A program made the position numbers and the translations under genes. Below, piece after piece: positions 1-12,965 of a DNA stretch of 64,000 nt (the first letter of the stretch is position 1; every line of letters begins with the position of its first letter). The stretch is taken from the NCBI GenBank assembly GCA_012295275.1, contig CM022670.1:19946698-20010697 (forward strand), written 5' to 3'. The notes beneath the pieces are model-generated. The model ran no database searches. It saw nothing but the letters and a program-made list of their open reading frames with translations, and had not been told where the DNA came from. Source of the stretch: Chrysomallon squamiferum. Lineage: Eukaryota > Mollusca > Gastropoda > Neomphalida > Peltospiridae.

Positions 1-3000
1 TAACTTTTCTATATAAAGTTAGTTAATGAGGTTTGTTGTTCTTTTTTTTAAATGTTTTAATTTTTAATTTTTTTTTTTTTCAGTCAGTATAATTATTAAT
101 TCTGACTGACAAAACCTATCACTGAAACCAGATGCACGATATTTCAGTAGCAGTGTATCATGGGTAGGCATTCTTTCTGGGATTGATCAAAAGCAACTTC
201 AGTTTACTTCGATAACAAACATTGCATGACCCGGAACGTCATTTCAATTCAACGGAAAGCAAAATAGACCCTTTGAAGTCAAATCGTCCATTAAAATGAT
301 TCGTTTTGCAGAGGTAATTCCATTTCTTATCGCGAATTTCCGTAAGGCATTTGTTTACACGGAACCAACAGACAAAACGGCATCCAGTTCTGAATAAAAC
401 GTCATGATCCCCAGAATTCATTTTGCAAAGATTTTGATTTAGTTTTACCATTCACTCTAATACTGATAACTAAGGTTAAATATTACTTTCTTCATCTCAT
501 TGTCGGAACGTCTCGACTGCCCGACCATGATAATCCCAGCAGGTTATCGAGTTTTTTAGATATTTTGAGAAAGAATGTTTTGTAAGCATTATTTCTTTTA
601 AATACCGTTAAAACGGAAGCATTGGACATTCTGAAGATAGTCTCTTTTTCAAGAATGCAAACGTTTAGTCTTTTATTAAACCATATTAAGTACTGAGATC
701 GGCGGTTCCACGCCGTTAGTTTTTAGACTGCTGGACTAGGGGATCAACACTTCAAAAGATGCCCTTCCTGGCCCCGATGTAGCATACCAGTTAAACCTAA
801 CCTTTTGACAGAATCCCAGCGTGTATAAAACCTGACTAAAATGAAAATATATTTATTGTTTGAATATATTTAAGAACAAAAATCTGCTTTAGAATACAGA
901 ATTTCTATCTGAGACTACGCTAGTTAATAATATTGGGTCATTCCACTTACAGTGTGTACGAAAATCATGATTTCATCTTAAAAGTAATTACATGCGGTCA
1001 CAAATGATTCAGTATTTCTGTATTAATACTAGAAAAAAACTTTAACCAACATAACTGAAAGACAGTAATCAGGAAAAGCAATTGTTATATGCGATAAGAA
1101 AAGGACGGTGGAAATGTAACAGACAAACTGAAATTCAAATGAAATAAGCATTCTTCAAAAGTATCGACATCTGTTTCAAAATTGGTTCGAATTACTTCCA
1201 TAACAATACATTGTGGTATGGTTTCTTCGGTGTGACGCGCCTGTAAAATGTTAATATGAAAGAGACAAGAGAAAGATTTAGACAAAATGTTTAAGAACCT
1301 ACATTGGTTTTTGTAAATAGAGAGGAACAGAAATAGACAGACTGAAAGATAATGAACATACAGAGACTGAAATTGTGCGAAAACAAGAATATTATTATTA
1401 GTATTTCTAAATGAATGCGTGGGTTTGTAGATGTGGTTATCAAAAGTGAAAACATTACCAAATATTGTAGATAACAGCACTCGTAGATGAATTCGAAAAC
1501 CAGGCTTCCGGTTAATAATAACAAGTAATAAGAAATGTAGCTGCTAAAGAAGTGTCTACATAAAAAATTATAACTTGAATAATACTGTTTTACAGTAATA
1601 ACTTCTTTTTTTAACCGGACTATTTTTCACAAGGTGGCAAATATATAAATATATATTAAGATATATGTTATCATACTACTGTACGCAGAGATTTAAAATA
1701 TTATCAGAGCCATAATTAACAGACGTTTTGGTCAATAGTCCATTTTCGTTCACGAACAACAGTGGTCATTTATGGATTATTTCTTGCGACTTCCTGAAAT
1801 TCTCTATACTTTATCGACTAAACCAAAAAAAAAAAATCATTTCCAACTTGGCGCCATTTCAGATTTGTGTGTTAAATTAAAGATTTCCGTGCCGGTCTGG
1901 CGAAAACATGTTCGTGAAATTTGTATTATTCAGTGTTCAAAAACTAAATGTTTACACCTTATTAAAATTAGAACGTTGACAAGCACAAAATCTATAGTCA
2001 GAAATCATAATAATATTTCAGTTTAAATTTATATGCTTTACAACTTTCGGAAACTTTAAATGGCTAAACTGTAAGATCTGTTCTTCTTCACATTTTAAGA
2101 AAACTCAGAATAAATGAATTAGTTTTCGAGATTCAAAGACAGAGACACAGACAGACCAACCCTCCTATAACATTCACACACATTCATGTATATAATTAAT
2201 TTGTAAAAAAGAAACATACTCATACATACATACATACATACAGAGAGACAGGCAGACTGACAGTCAGACAAACATTATACAGCTCACATAGACACAAAAA
2301 CATATATGTTTAATTATATACTAACCGCAGTAAAAGGTATTTTTAAAATGGCCACACGTTAATGCAACTAGAAATTTTCTTAACATCTGTAACTTTATCC
2401 TTGTTTATCGTAATGGATTACTGATCGATTTTAGCCGTCTTGTCCTTGTAAATACCTATTCTGATTCGTAAAATCCCTGCAATTTGCGAGTACCCATTTT
2501 ACTTAATGAGTGTGTAATAAAATTTGGAAATGTCATTACTTTCTTACATTAAATAAAATCACATCAATCGTATCTGGTAAAAGAGCTGCGTGCTCAGAAA
2601 TAACTTTGAAAGAGCCAACAGCAAAGGCTAATACCCGTATACATAAATTCACTAAGTTTAAATATCTGATTCATCATACAACATTTTTGATTATTTTAAA
2701 GACGTTGTCGAAATAAGTAAAATATTTTTTTATTTTTTTTATTTTTATTTTTTTAAATTATCAAAAGACAGCTTCATGTTTAAGATAAGGGTAACATGAG
2801 TGCAACTGAGTCAAGCTGGATGGAATAAAAACATTTGTGTGGGTTATGTGTTTTTTTATTGTATATAGCCTGTACTCGTTATTTCAAAAAACAAAATTGC
2901 CATCTAAAAGTCCTGTTACAAATGCCACTTCATTCCAGTACAAATAAATAAGTAAGCAATGACCAGGAGACGAGGAAAGAAAAAAAATGAAGAAAAGATA

Positions 3001-4238
3001 AGAAAAGAAAGGAAGAATAACACAAAGAAAAAAGAAGAATGAAAAATATTCTGTCTAAATAACTGAAATTTAAGAAGTTATTTTTTATGTATATAACGGT
3101 AAGTTTTATGTTAGCTGGATAGGATTTTGAGACCAATTTTTAATTTCGATAATTTTATATTTTCCACATTTTTTTTTTTTTTTTTTTTTTTTTTGGCGCC
3201 TCTCAGTGGTTAAATATTGGTTTGTTTGTTTGGGGTTTTTTGTTGGTATTTTTTTGTTGTTGTTTTGTTTTTTAAAACTCATATAAAACAAAAACACGCA
3301 TCCATTCAAAAATGTCTAATGAAAAAACTTCGATAGTTCGGTAAATAGTATGTTGGCTTTAAGTTAGATTGCCACTCTCCACAGTAAGTAAATTACATAA
3401 CTATTATAGGATAACCGCATAGTGAGGCCATGATCAAAGTAAGAATGATAACAGAATATTCTATGCGGAAAGAGATACAAGTTTATTAAAATCGATACCC
3501 ACAGAGAAAACTAATGCTCTAATTATCTCATACGAGAAAAACACTCACTTATTTCCTTCGTGATAACAGCGTCTACGAATAGAACTGATAAATACGGTCA
3601 GAAAATTAGTGTTTACTTGTGTTATAGTGATAGTTACATCTAATTCACGTACTTATTCAACAGATGCAATCTAAGCTCCACCTAGAAACTATTTTGCCCG
3701 ACCCTTCTTTATTTAGTTTTTTTTTTTCTTTTATAACGAAATGTATTTCATCTTGAAAGTTTTTTCTAACCTAATTTCGAATAACTTCCTTTTCTTTAAT
3801 CTCATAATAAAGATATTTTAAGATACTTGATGTAATTTATGTAGCTGTACGTGTGGCTAAGTGTATGTACTGAGAGAGAGAGGGAGTGAGCGTGATTAAT
3901 GATAAGTCTTAAAATTAGTTATTTAACGCCAATGTTTTTTTATTGTTCATGGCGTCTTCTGTTGAAAAGACTAATGACATTGTTTATCTGTGCTGTCATT
4001 TTTGTACTGACTTCCTTTTCATGAAGAGTAATTAAAACTTTAACGGATCTCAAATCAGAACGGTCTATCATTAGTCGATTTTGTTATGTAGATAATCAAA
4101 ATAATCCGCCCATAATGGTTTCCTCACATGCTGAAACTTAAAATCAGCTCAAGAATGATGTCATTTAATGTAGTGGGTCGCAGTTTTAAGCTCTTAATTC
4201 GTTGAATTACTCAGGCTAAATCCCATTCTAGCTACAGA

Positions 4239-4399
<161 letters not shown>

Positions 4400-5220
4400 A
4401 TGTTGAAATTTGTTCATTCTAAAATCACCTCAGCTGAAGGCTATTCATTCTAGGGCCTCATCAGCTGAAGCCGTTCATGCTAAAAATTACCTCAGTCTTT
4501 CTAAGATCACCGAATAGTTACGTTGGTCGAGGCGCAACTAATTTTAAAATCATCCGGGACGAATCGTTATCCCAAAGATGGATAATGAAATATTTTACAT
4601 TACAAATGACTACAAACCTCGGATGATTGACTGATTGTACCTATCATATTTTGATATATTTGTAATTTGTGATTATGGTTTTCTTCTAATATTTCTTATG
4701 TGAACAACGAAATGATAATTCACAAATTGTCAAATTTTTATCTGTGCTATAATATATCTAAATGTTTGATTGTATTATATAAAATATACGTGCGAAAAAA
4801 TTGAATTTTACATTTACATTTAATTGTCTTCTGCTGTTGTTAATTGCACATAATAAGGACTATATAACTATTGTAATTATCATAGATAAAGACATTTTTC
4901 TTGCTGAATTAGTGGTTTCATTGAAGAGTCAAATGGCTAACGATAACCTTTGAAGTTATTTTTTTTTCTTTTTTTGTCTGATACTTATGTAAATGTTTTC
5001 ATCAAACAAAATGTCTTTATTTTCATAATGTCAATTTAGTATATAGGTAAATCGTCGGCCATCGGAATTTACTGACTTCTCCTTTCATAATATATCAGAA
5101 AATCAACCGATATACACGCTACTGAAATTGTATGCAACATGAAAAGAATGAAAAAGTCTGAAAAAAAGTGTAATAATTATTTGATATGTTAGTAAGTATT
5201 AATTACAGTATTCTCTTCTA

Positions 5221-5227
5221 TTTTTTT

Positions 5228-5275
<48 letters not shown>
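5221..5275. repeat. Poly-T tract
   Basis: About 55 bp of nearly pure T, broken by one C. It could be the A-tail of a minus-strand retroposed element, but no element body is recognisable beside it. Confidence 0.9.
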
Positions 5276-5276
<1 letters not shown>

Positions 5277-5414
5277 TACGTTTTGCTTTCAGTAAAATTA
5301 TATCCATTTAAATTCGAATTTATACATATTTAAAACACACATGAGCTGAAACTCGAAGTAGCTTGATGGTCATAATCCATTTAATGTGTTTAAAATAATT
5401 ATAAATATTATAAA

Positions 5415-5462
5415 TACTACTACTACTACTACTACTACTACTCCTACTACTGCTACTACTAC

Positions 5463-5493
<31 letters not shown>

Positions 5494-5506
5494 AATAAAT
5501 AAATAA
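5415..5506. repeat. Compound ACT / AAT / AAAT microsatellite
   Basis: Tandem ACT units grade into AAT and then AAAT units with occasional substitutions. It lies about 160 bp from the GPCR exon donor, inside the presumed intron. Confidence 0.95.
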
Positions 5507-5665
5507 CAGTAATCTTAGTCGTCAGATCATATTTTAAAGGCTGAGATGTGTAAATACGTATGATGCAATACTTACATATTCAAGGGTGTCAGTATCGTTG
5601 TATCATTCATTTTTCAAATATAAATTGAAAGTGAATGAGATAGACAAATGATAAAATCGTCTTAC

Positions 5666-6049
5666 CTTAACAGGTACGCAGATTAGCACTAGCAGGAGAT
5701 CCGCCGAAGCAAGACTGGTCAAAAAGGCGTTGGTGATGCTGCGGAGACGTCTGTAACGACATACAGCGAAGATGACGAGGAAGTTGCCACAGATGCCGAA
5801 CACAAGAGTGATGCTGTAGGCTAGTGATACGGGAATTACTTCATGAAGTGGGATATTCGAAACAGCGGAATCGTAATCGTAATCATAGTCATAGATGTAG
5901 TCTTGATTATTCAATGCCGTAGTCGTTGACGTGTTATCCAAAATATCAGTGTAGTTCCAAGTATTGGACAGTGATGACTGAGTCACAATATCGCTAACGT
6001 TTCCAGGAAAAAAGTTTGTATTTGATTCTGTGAAATTTAACGTCTCCAT
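5666..6049 (-). CDS. Rhodopsin-family GPCR, first coding exon (partial)
   Basis: The exon encodes 128 residues from the ATG at 6049 to a donor (AAG|gtaaga) after 5666, in phase 0. Residues 1-70 form an extracellular N-terminus with four N-glycosylation sequons (N5, N17, N32, N39) and a Tyr/Asp run at about 51-60. TM1 covers about 72-97 and contains the class A GN signature (N89, equivalent to 1.50). A short basic loop follows (RYRRLRS), then TM2 with LASAD (D117, equivalent to 2.50), and the exon stops in TM2 at CVPVK. The pattern fits a neuropeptide-type class A receptor of the CCK/QRFP-like kind, but the ligand class cannot be fixed from TM1-TM2. TM3-TM7 are not found to the left, so the intron is longer than 5.6 kb or the later exons escaped me. 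The receptor would act at the plasma membrane through G proteins. Confidence 0.85.
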
Positions 6050-6620
6050 TGCACTTAGGTGATTTAGTTTTTTTTTTCTAAATTAATATTTACCAACTTT
6101 TCTTCTCTTTTTTTTGGTGATAATTACCCAAAGAATTAAAAAAATATATTTCCACTTTTTAAAATTAAACTTTCTTCTAAAGAAAAAAATATTTTTGCTA
6201 TTGTTATGTATTTGAGAACTACATATTTTCCGTGCGGGCGATTTTAGGGGAAAAAACCAATTTGCTATCCAAATTGACGATCAGAATTACTCTCTCTTTT
6301 TTTCTCTTTTTTTTTTTCTTTCGGTTATTTGGACTTAATCGTATTCAGTGATATTTTTGCATCAACACATCATTTCTAACTATGCTGGCTCGCAATATAT
6401 GACAAGAAGAGATGGTACTTCCGTTCCTCTAATACCATTTCGATCAATGACGTGTGTAGATAAGAACGACGACTGCCAATGGGTGTCGCTTCCCACAGTT
6501 TGCTAACGTTCTCAATCGTTCGTTGTTGATTCGCGTGCTGGCTTCGACCACGTGGGTTTTTAGTTTCCAGCTCCACGCCAACAAGACGCAACGATAAGCA
6601 ACGAAAAGAAGCAAACAAAA
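6050..6620 (-). promoter_or_regulatory. Probable 5' UTR / promoter region of the GPCR
   Basis: Immediately upstream of the receptor ATG. Nearest the ATG it is AT-rich with pyrimidine runs. About 6380-6610 is clearly richer in GC and CpG than its surroundings and holds an E-box CACGTG at 6549-6554. This fits a core promoter or a spliced 5' non-coding exon. An 80-codon minus-strand frame here has no family resemblance, and I treat it as chance. Confidence 0.4.
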
Positions 6621-7714
6621 AACAATGGTCCTTTTAACATGAAAAATACGTTTTTCTATGAATTAAATATAGAAATATGTGTTTATAAGAATTTTATTTT
6701 TCTCGTATGTGTCTCCTGTTTGTTTTGACGGTTTTTTGTATATTTTTTGAGGGTTTCGTCCTTTTATCTTCATTCTTTTTTTTTTATCTTCATGCACTAT
6801 TTTTTTTTTTTTCTTTATTTATTTGATTTTTTCTTCTTATATTTTTTTACGAAAATGTGTTTCTATTTCACTTCCTTTATTATTTCTCATTTCTACATCA
6901 CTGAAAAAAAAATGTGTAAAAAAAAAAATACAAATACATTGATGTATTCATAAACATAAAGGTAAATATAGAAAAACTATATGAACATTCAAATACTAAA
7001 GCGTATTAGACATAATTGGTACAATAGTAAATATAAAATAAGTCATACAGTTATTGCCTTTATCACGAAAAAAAATAATCAAACATTTTCAGCTAATAAA
7101 ATAGAACATTAACACTGTTCAGTGCTGGATAAACAATTTAAAAAACAAATTCGTAATATGTAAATATTAAAAATTAGATTTTTATTAAACAATAATATAT
7201 TATAATCATCATCATCATCATCACCATCATTTAAAATGTTGTTGTGGTTTTAAATTATAATACTAAAAAATACTAAAGAAGTGTTCACACTATACAACTC
7301 ACTGAAAATTAAAATTTGTGTACGTCTCTTAAACATCAAAAATTAAATACCTAATTCAGTTTACACACTCGATTAAAACAAGGATAATATGTCACATTAA
7401 CAATGTTTACGTCATTGTTAATAAGTCAAGAAAATGCATATCTCCTTTATGGAAAGCCAGGTGGGTATACTTTACAATAATTGCATTATTTTCAATACTT
7501 TTTTTGTAATTGGACGCATGACAGTGATGCTAATACATTGTTACTTATATCATGGAAGAAACTGATTATGATAAGTATTAAAGGTTTAGTAATCTAAAAG
7601 TTGTCTGACACCGGTAAACCTGAAATTATACTCCGTCGTGTTTTTGTTTAGCTAAGTACTTATCTCTGTAATCTGAGAATGTTTCTGACCGATTATGTGG
7701 TCATCGATCTGTGT

Positions 7715-7715
<1 letters not shown>

Positions 7716-7765
<50 letters not shown>
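7716..7765. repeat. (TG)n microsatellite
   Basis: About 50 bp of uninterrupted TG repeats in intergenic DNA. Confidence 0.96.
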
Positions 7766-7766
<1 letters not shown>

Positions 7767-8179
7767 TATACTTATATTTTTCTGTTTCAGTAATACTTCT
7801 ACTCTAGAAAATACTTCTGTATTTTAATGTTTCTTTAAACAGCCACCTGATGCCATAAAACTCATTTTTTATACCCCTTCTTTTTAAAATCCTATCATAG
7901 CATTCGGAGTCTTGTCTTTAATTTCCCTTTGGATATTCCGTTAAGAAAAGAATCCATACACCCATGCCCTCTGCGAAATATAGCTTTGCCAAAAAGAGAA
8001 ATTAAGTAAACATTTTATTGCAAAGCTATGACTATTCTGCAACACAAGCCAAAGGTAATAGCTTTGATTCTCGTCTGGATGCCAGATGTATATGCTTTTT
8101 TTCTCATATATCAGCCAATGTATTCATTAACATATGATAAGATTATTCTTACTTTTATTTATTTTTTCATTTTTTTATT

Positions 8180-8333
8180 TCGTTGTTGTTGTTGTTGTTG
8201 TTATTGCTCCAGTATTTATGGAAACATGCTGGTAAATCTTTTCTTTATTTTTAGTATGAGTAGTAGTAGCAGAAGTAATAGCAGTAGTAGTAGTAATAAT
8301 AGATGGTGTAGTAGAAGAAGTAGTAGTAGCGCG

Positions 8334-8383
<50 letters not shown>

Positions 8384-8445
8384 GGTTGTTGTTGTTGTTG
8401 TTGTTGTTATTTTTGTTAGTATTGTTATTATTATTATTTGTGTGT
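8180..8445. repeat. Compound TTG / TAG / TTA triplet repeat tract
   Basis: A 260 bp stretch of related trinucleotide arrays. It opens as TTG, passes through imperfect TAG/GTA units, and ends in TTA and GTT units. The apparent Ile, Val, Ser and Leu homopolymer frames on both strands come only from the repeat. Confidence 0.93.
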
Positions 8446-9632
8446 ATTTTATATGCATAATTTGTTTAGGTAAGTAATCTGTTGATATTACTCTTTATAC
8501 TCTTTCTTGTTCTCTTTGTCTCTTACTATATGTCCTTTTGTTTATATAATCTCTCTTTCGATTACTTTCTATTATCTCGTTTATTTTTTATTTATCTATC
8601 TGTCCTTTTATTTTTCACACTGTATATCTTTTATTAATCTAGTATATTTCCAGTATACAGTGTTTTTTATCAACAGAATACTTATTGTTCATACATGCTT
8701 AACCCGTTTCATTAACTATCTTTTACATATACATGTATATGTATTTAAGTATGTGTAGAATAAATATCGGTATATGTGGTATGTATCTCATTCCAGTATG
8801 TATTTGAGTGTATGCATATGTCGTGAGTGAATGCCTTGTCATTTATAGAATAGTCAGTTTTAAATTACTTCAAAACATATCGATAACAATCCAATTAAAT
8901 GCGTATGGATCTTCAAAACAGTTTAAACAGCCTGAAAAGCTGTCGGTTTATCATCGTTTAGCAAGACGTCGAGTAAACATCTCCTAAATATTTCTCATAA
9001 TTGGTCGACTAAACCTATATTGGTTCTGTTTTAGCTGATAGAAAGTCTATGATAATAAGCTACTTACTGTTACTGAACACTAAACTGAGTAAATTTAGTC
9101 AGTGACGTTATGCTGAATTTGCTCAGGGAAATCGAAATAACGACTATGACGAACTTGCACATATACAAATCTATAAATCATCGCAATGGAATTGTGTTTG
9201 TAGATAGATAGATATTTATAACTAATTTTTATAGAAATATAAACGATTGCATATAATAAACTGAACGTAAATATGTTTATGCACAGATCTAGAAACGATC
9301 ACAAGAATGTGTACAGATAGATAAATGATCATACTAATTCGTATATAGATTTTAAAAGACTATTCAAACTTGTAAATATAGATTGTAGCAAAGATACGTT
9401 ATACATACACCGTCTTTGCTAAACTGTTTATAGATTTACAGTATAAACGATCAGAATGAACTTTGTTGGTGTATTTTGCTTTGATTTGGAGCCCATTTTG
9501 TTTTGTTTGGTTTGGTTAATTGGGTTGTTATCTTCGCGTTTTCTTTTCATATTATATTTGACCATTTGTTTTCGACACCTCTGTCAGAATGTTTGTCATG
9601 CACAATCAGTCTACCGTTCTACTATTTTAAAT

Positions 9633-9633
<1 letters not shown>

Positions 9634-9714
<81 letters not shown>
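9634..9714. repeat. (GA)n microsatellite, about 80 bp
   Basis: A pure GA array. The (ER)n frames over it are artefacts of the dinucleotide. Confidence 0.97.
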
Positions 9715-9717
<3 letters not shown>

Positions 9718-12700
9718 AAATATAAGATAATGTGGTATACAGTACAGTGTCAAAATGAAATATCTTTAACGTACTGTTTTATACAATATATATTTTTTAA
9801 ATTACTAATTTGTCACTGAGGATCGACAAAGCTGAGAAGATTCTGTACTGCCTGAAATAGAAGTTGCATTTTTAAGATTATTACCGACGTTTTGTATTTA
9901 ATTTGTTTTCGTATCCTTCCTTTTTTTTTTTTTTTTTTTTTTTTTGTTTGTCGATCCATTTTGTGCTTAAGAATGATCAAAAAGATGATATATTCTCCTT
10001 AACCCGTTTTCTTACTGAAGAAAGTAATTATCTCCCTTTGCAAAGGTTCAGGCTCATAAAGCAAGACATTTATTTCCAACCCCACATTATTTTCGGACAC
10101 GCGGTCTTTGCCAGGTGTCGTAAACGCCAAGGCAGATTTATGTAGAAAACCATTCGGCTGTTCACAAACACCAGAATTACTTCTTATGACATTAATAAAT
10201 CGATTTTCTAAAGGTTCATTTAATCAAAATCAGTAAACCTAATTATAAAATTATTTACCATTAAACATCATATATCAAAATTAGGCTTGTCAGATTCTGT
10301 GGATCAACGGAATGAAAACGTCAAGTTGGAGAGGTTTCGATTTCATTTAATTCAATAAAAAGATTCGATAAAATTGCTTACGTTATCTTGCCATGTATTC
10401 GAGGTTATGACTTATACATGTATATGTTAAGAACTTTTGACGTTGAGGTAATTTTTCTATTTTTCATGTTTTGGTTTGGTCTTATTATTTATTCTTTGGC
10501 TTGTTTTCTTATTCTTCATGTTTTGTTTTTCTTTCTTTTTTACTTCTTATTTTTGTGCGGATCTTTTTATTTTTTTTTTTTTTTTTTTTAATTAATTATT
10601 TATTTATTTATTTATTTATATTATCTTATTTATAAGGACTGAAGGACATGAAACTAGGTGAGATTCTTCACATCCGAGATTTCGTTAAGGTAAAATGAAC
10701 CTGCAAGTACTGTTTTATATGATTGATTTAATCTTCCCATCTGTTTGTTGACATCATTAATTCTGTCACAAATGCACGTGTTATTGCCAAGGCAACCAAA
10801 ACCGACATGCTCGCTGGCAAATCAACTTGCAAATTGTGGCATTGTAAAAACAAGAATGAAGACATAAAAGGCGCAAATTTGCCAATAATAATTCGAACCC
10901 GCCTTTGTACTTCCTCCCACTGTGAAAGACTTGGCCAGATGACCACTACTCGAAGAACCATGTTGATTAATGAACTTAATAACGTTTTCTTCACACTTTA
11001 TAAGTCACACGGCAGGGTCGAGATATGAAGCATTAGAAACTATCTGACTAGAAAAGAAATACGAATAAATTAGCTTAATATATTTTGTATTCTTCGGGCT
11101 TTTGACAATGTTTCTCAAAAGTATTCTCTCCTTTCTGTAAAGAGACTGATAATCAAATAACAAGCTGATGTTATGCATGTACGAAGGTTTACATTTATCT
11201 CTGCATATATAGAAATCTAAGTAATTCATACAAAAACAGTAATAATATTAATAATACAATTTTGTTAAAACGAAAACAACTATACACTGTTCTACTGTAC
11301 TAGTAAGAAAGTCTGTTTGGAATCATGCAATTTTTGTACCATCAACTTCAAGTACTTTTGAACGAAACAAATTTGACCGATTCTATTAATACACATTAAA
11401 ATAAAACATATTTTTAAAAAATATAAAATAAATAAATAAATAAATGTGATATAAAATGAAAGAAATATCTAAGGAAAATTTTAACATGATTACATTTACT
11501 AATCAGAATTAGTACAGAGATTAGAATTTGCAGGTATATCTGGAATGTTATGGATAATTCACTTTTGATTTTTGATTTAATTTGATTTATTTAGTTGTTG
11601 TTGTTGTGGAGGATTTGGGGTTTTTTTTTGGGGGGGGTATTGTTTTTTAGAAGAAAAAAACCCCAGACGAATGAATAAAACACAGACGATAAGTTTGGAA
11701 CCAGTAAGATATCAACATTATGATTACTGCTATGATTATTCATTAGTGACTTTTAACCTTGGCGGCAAACTGAACATATCGAAGATAAAGATTAATTGGT
11801 TTCTGTTTATAAAAGCTGACCTCTTCTTAACACTATAAGAATAAATTGAATTATGGGTATTCTATTATTACTCAAATGTGAACATCGAGCAGCTTCTATG
11901 TGTTTACTGTTACGAGACTAGATCTTTGAAATGAGCAAAAAGTTTGTTATTCAGTGGTTTGAAAGGATGGTGGACTTCTGATATGTTGAAGGATCAGCTC
12001 ATGTCAATGCTCCAATATTTTTTCTATCACAGCCATTTTCACTGTTTATATTAAATGCTGTCGAATATACTTTCCTCCGTATGAGAACGTGTCAATCGAT
12101 AAAGAGGAGGCAGCCGTTGGAAAACAGCGTATTTTCACTTTCATCTGTGCATAATCCTTAAATATATGTATTACACCTTTTATATGCAGATTAATACGTC
12201 GTTAAATAAAACATTTCATACATTTTAGATACGTACCGTGCAGCCAGTGTTTATTGTTTTTTTGTTTTTTTATATGTTTACAATTAGACAAACACCATCT
12301 TTTTAGAAATTATTATTATACAGACTACACGAGTTACGTTAAAGAAAACATTAAAAAATGACACATTGACAAAAAACAAATATAACAATAAATAATTCTG
12401 TGAAGAAATGGTTTCCTACTGATAATGCAGTGCTTTTCATTGCATTTTTATTTATTTTTTAATCATCTTAAATACATCGTTTTACAATGATCTTATGTTA
12501 CTTGTTGCTTTGTTTTAATTTGTGATTTTGCTAATGTGTTCTATTTTTTATTTATTTGTTCTCATTCTCATCGGGCTATCGGCGCCAGATAATGTGGCAT
12601 CACAAAATCCATACTGCTATTTCCTATGTAATAATATTTTATAATACAAATGCAAGAGAAGAATTCATAGCAATTTAATTCAGTATGCAGAAAAATACGA

Positions 12701-12773
12701 CGATTTACGCGTTTACTAAAGCAGTTTTGTAACAAAACGAGTTTTCACAATATTTTCAGAAGTTGAATAGCAA

Positions 12774-12808
12774 TCTCTCTCTTCTCTCTCTCTCTCTCTC
12801 TCTCTCTC
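12774..12808. repeat. (CT)n microsatellite
   Basis: A short CT array with one TT interruption in intergenic DNA. Confidence 0.93.
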
Positions 12809-12897
12809 ATCAATGGAATACGAGTAATTGAATGTACAGATGTTGTGACTGGCTGATTCAAAAATAATAAATTAAAAAATATATATTAATCATAAAG

Positions 12898-12965
12898 AGA
12901 TCGATTGTAGTTCAGAGGATAGAATGCTTGTTTGCGTTTTATGAGATCATACGTAGAACACTTTT
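12898..12965 (+). repeat. tRNA-like relic, possible head of an old SINE
   Basis: An exact A-box match (TAGTTCAGAGG, 12908-12918) fits the tRNA D-arm consensus TRGYNNARNNG. About 25 bp further on is a degenerate B-box-like stretch (about 12944-12953) that matches a tRNA T-arm only if one base is missing. The acceptor and anticodon stems do not pair, so this is not a working tRNA. It could be a decayed tRNA-derived SINE, a tRNA pseudogene or chance. Confidence 0.25.

Noticed and set aside
239-1524. Several minus-strand open frames left of the GPCR exon, including one following an acceptor-like TTTTACAG near 1243
   Set aside because: None shows TM3-TM7 sequence or another family signature. Composition follows AT-rich DNA, and no phase-compatible donor pair supports an exon.
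8028-8477. Long frame with Ser, Ile and Val runs
   Set aside because: Created by TTG/TAG/TTA triplet arrays and open on both strands over the same repeat.
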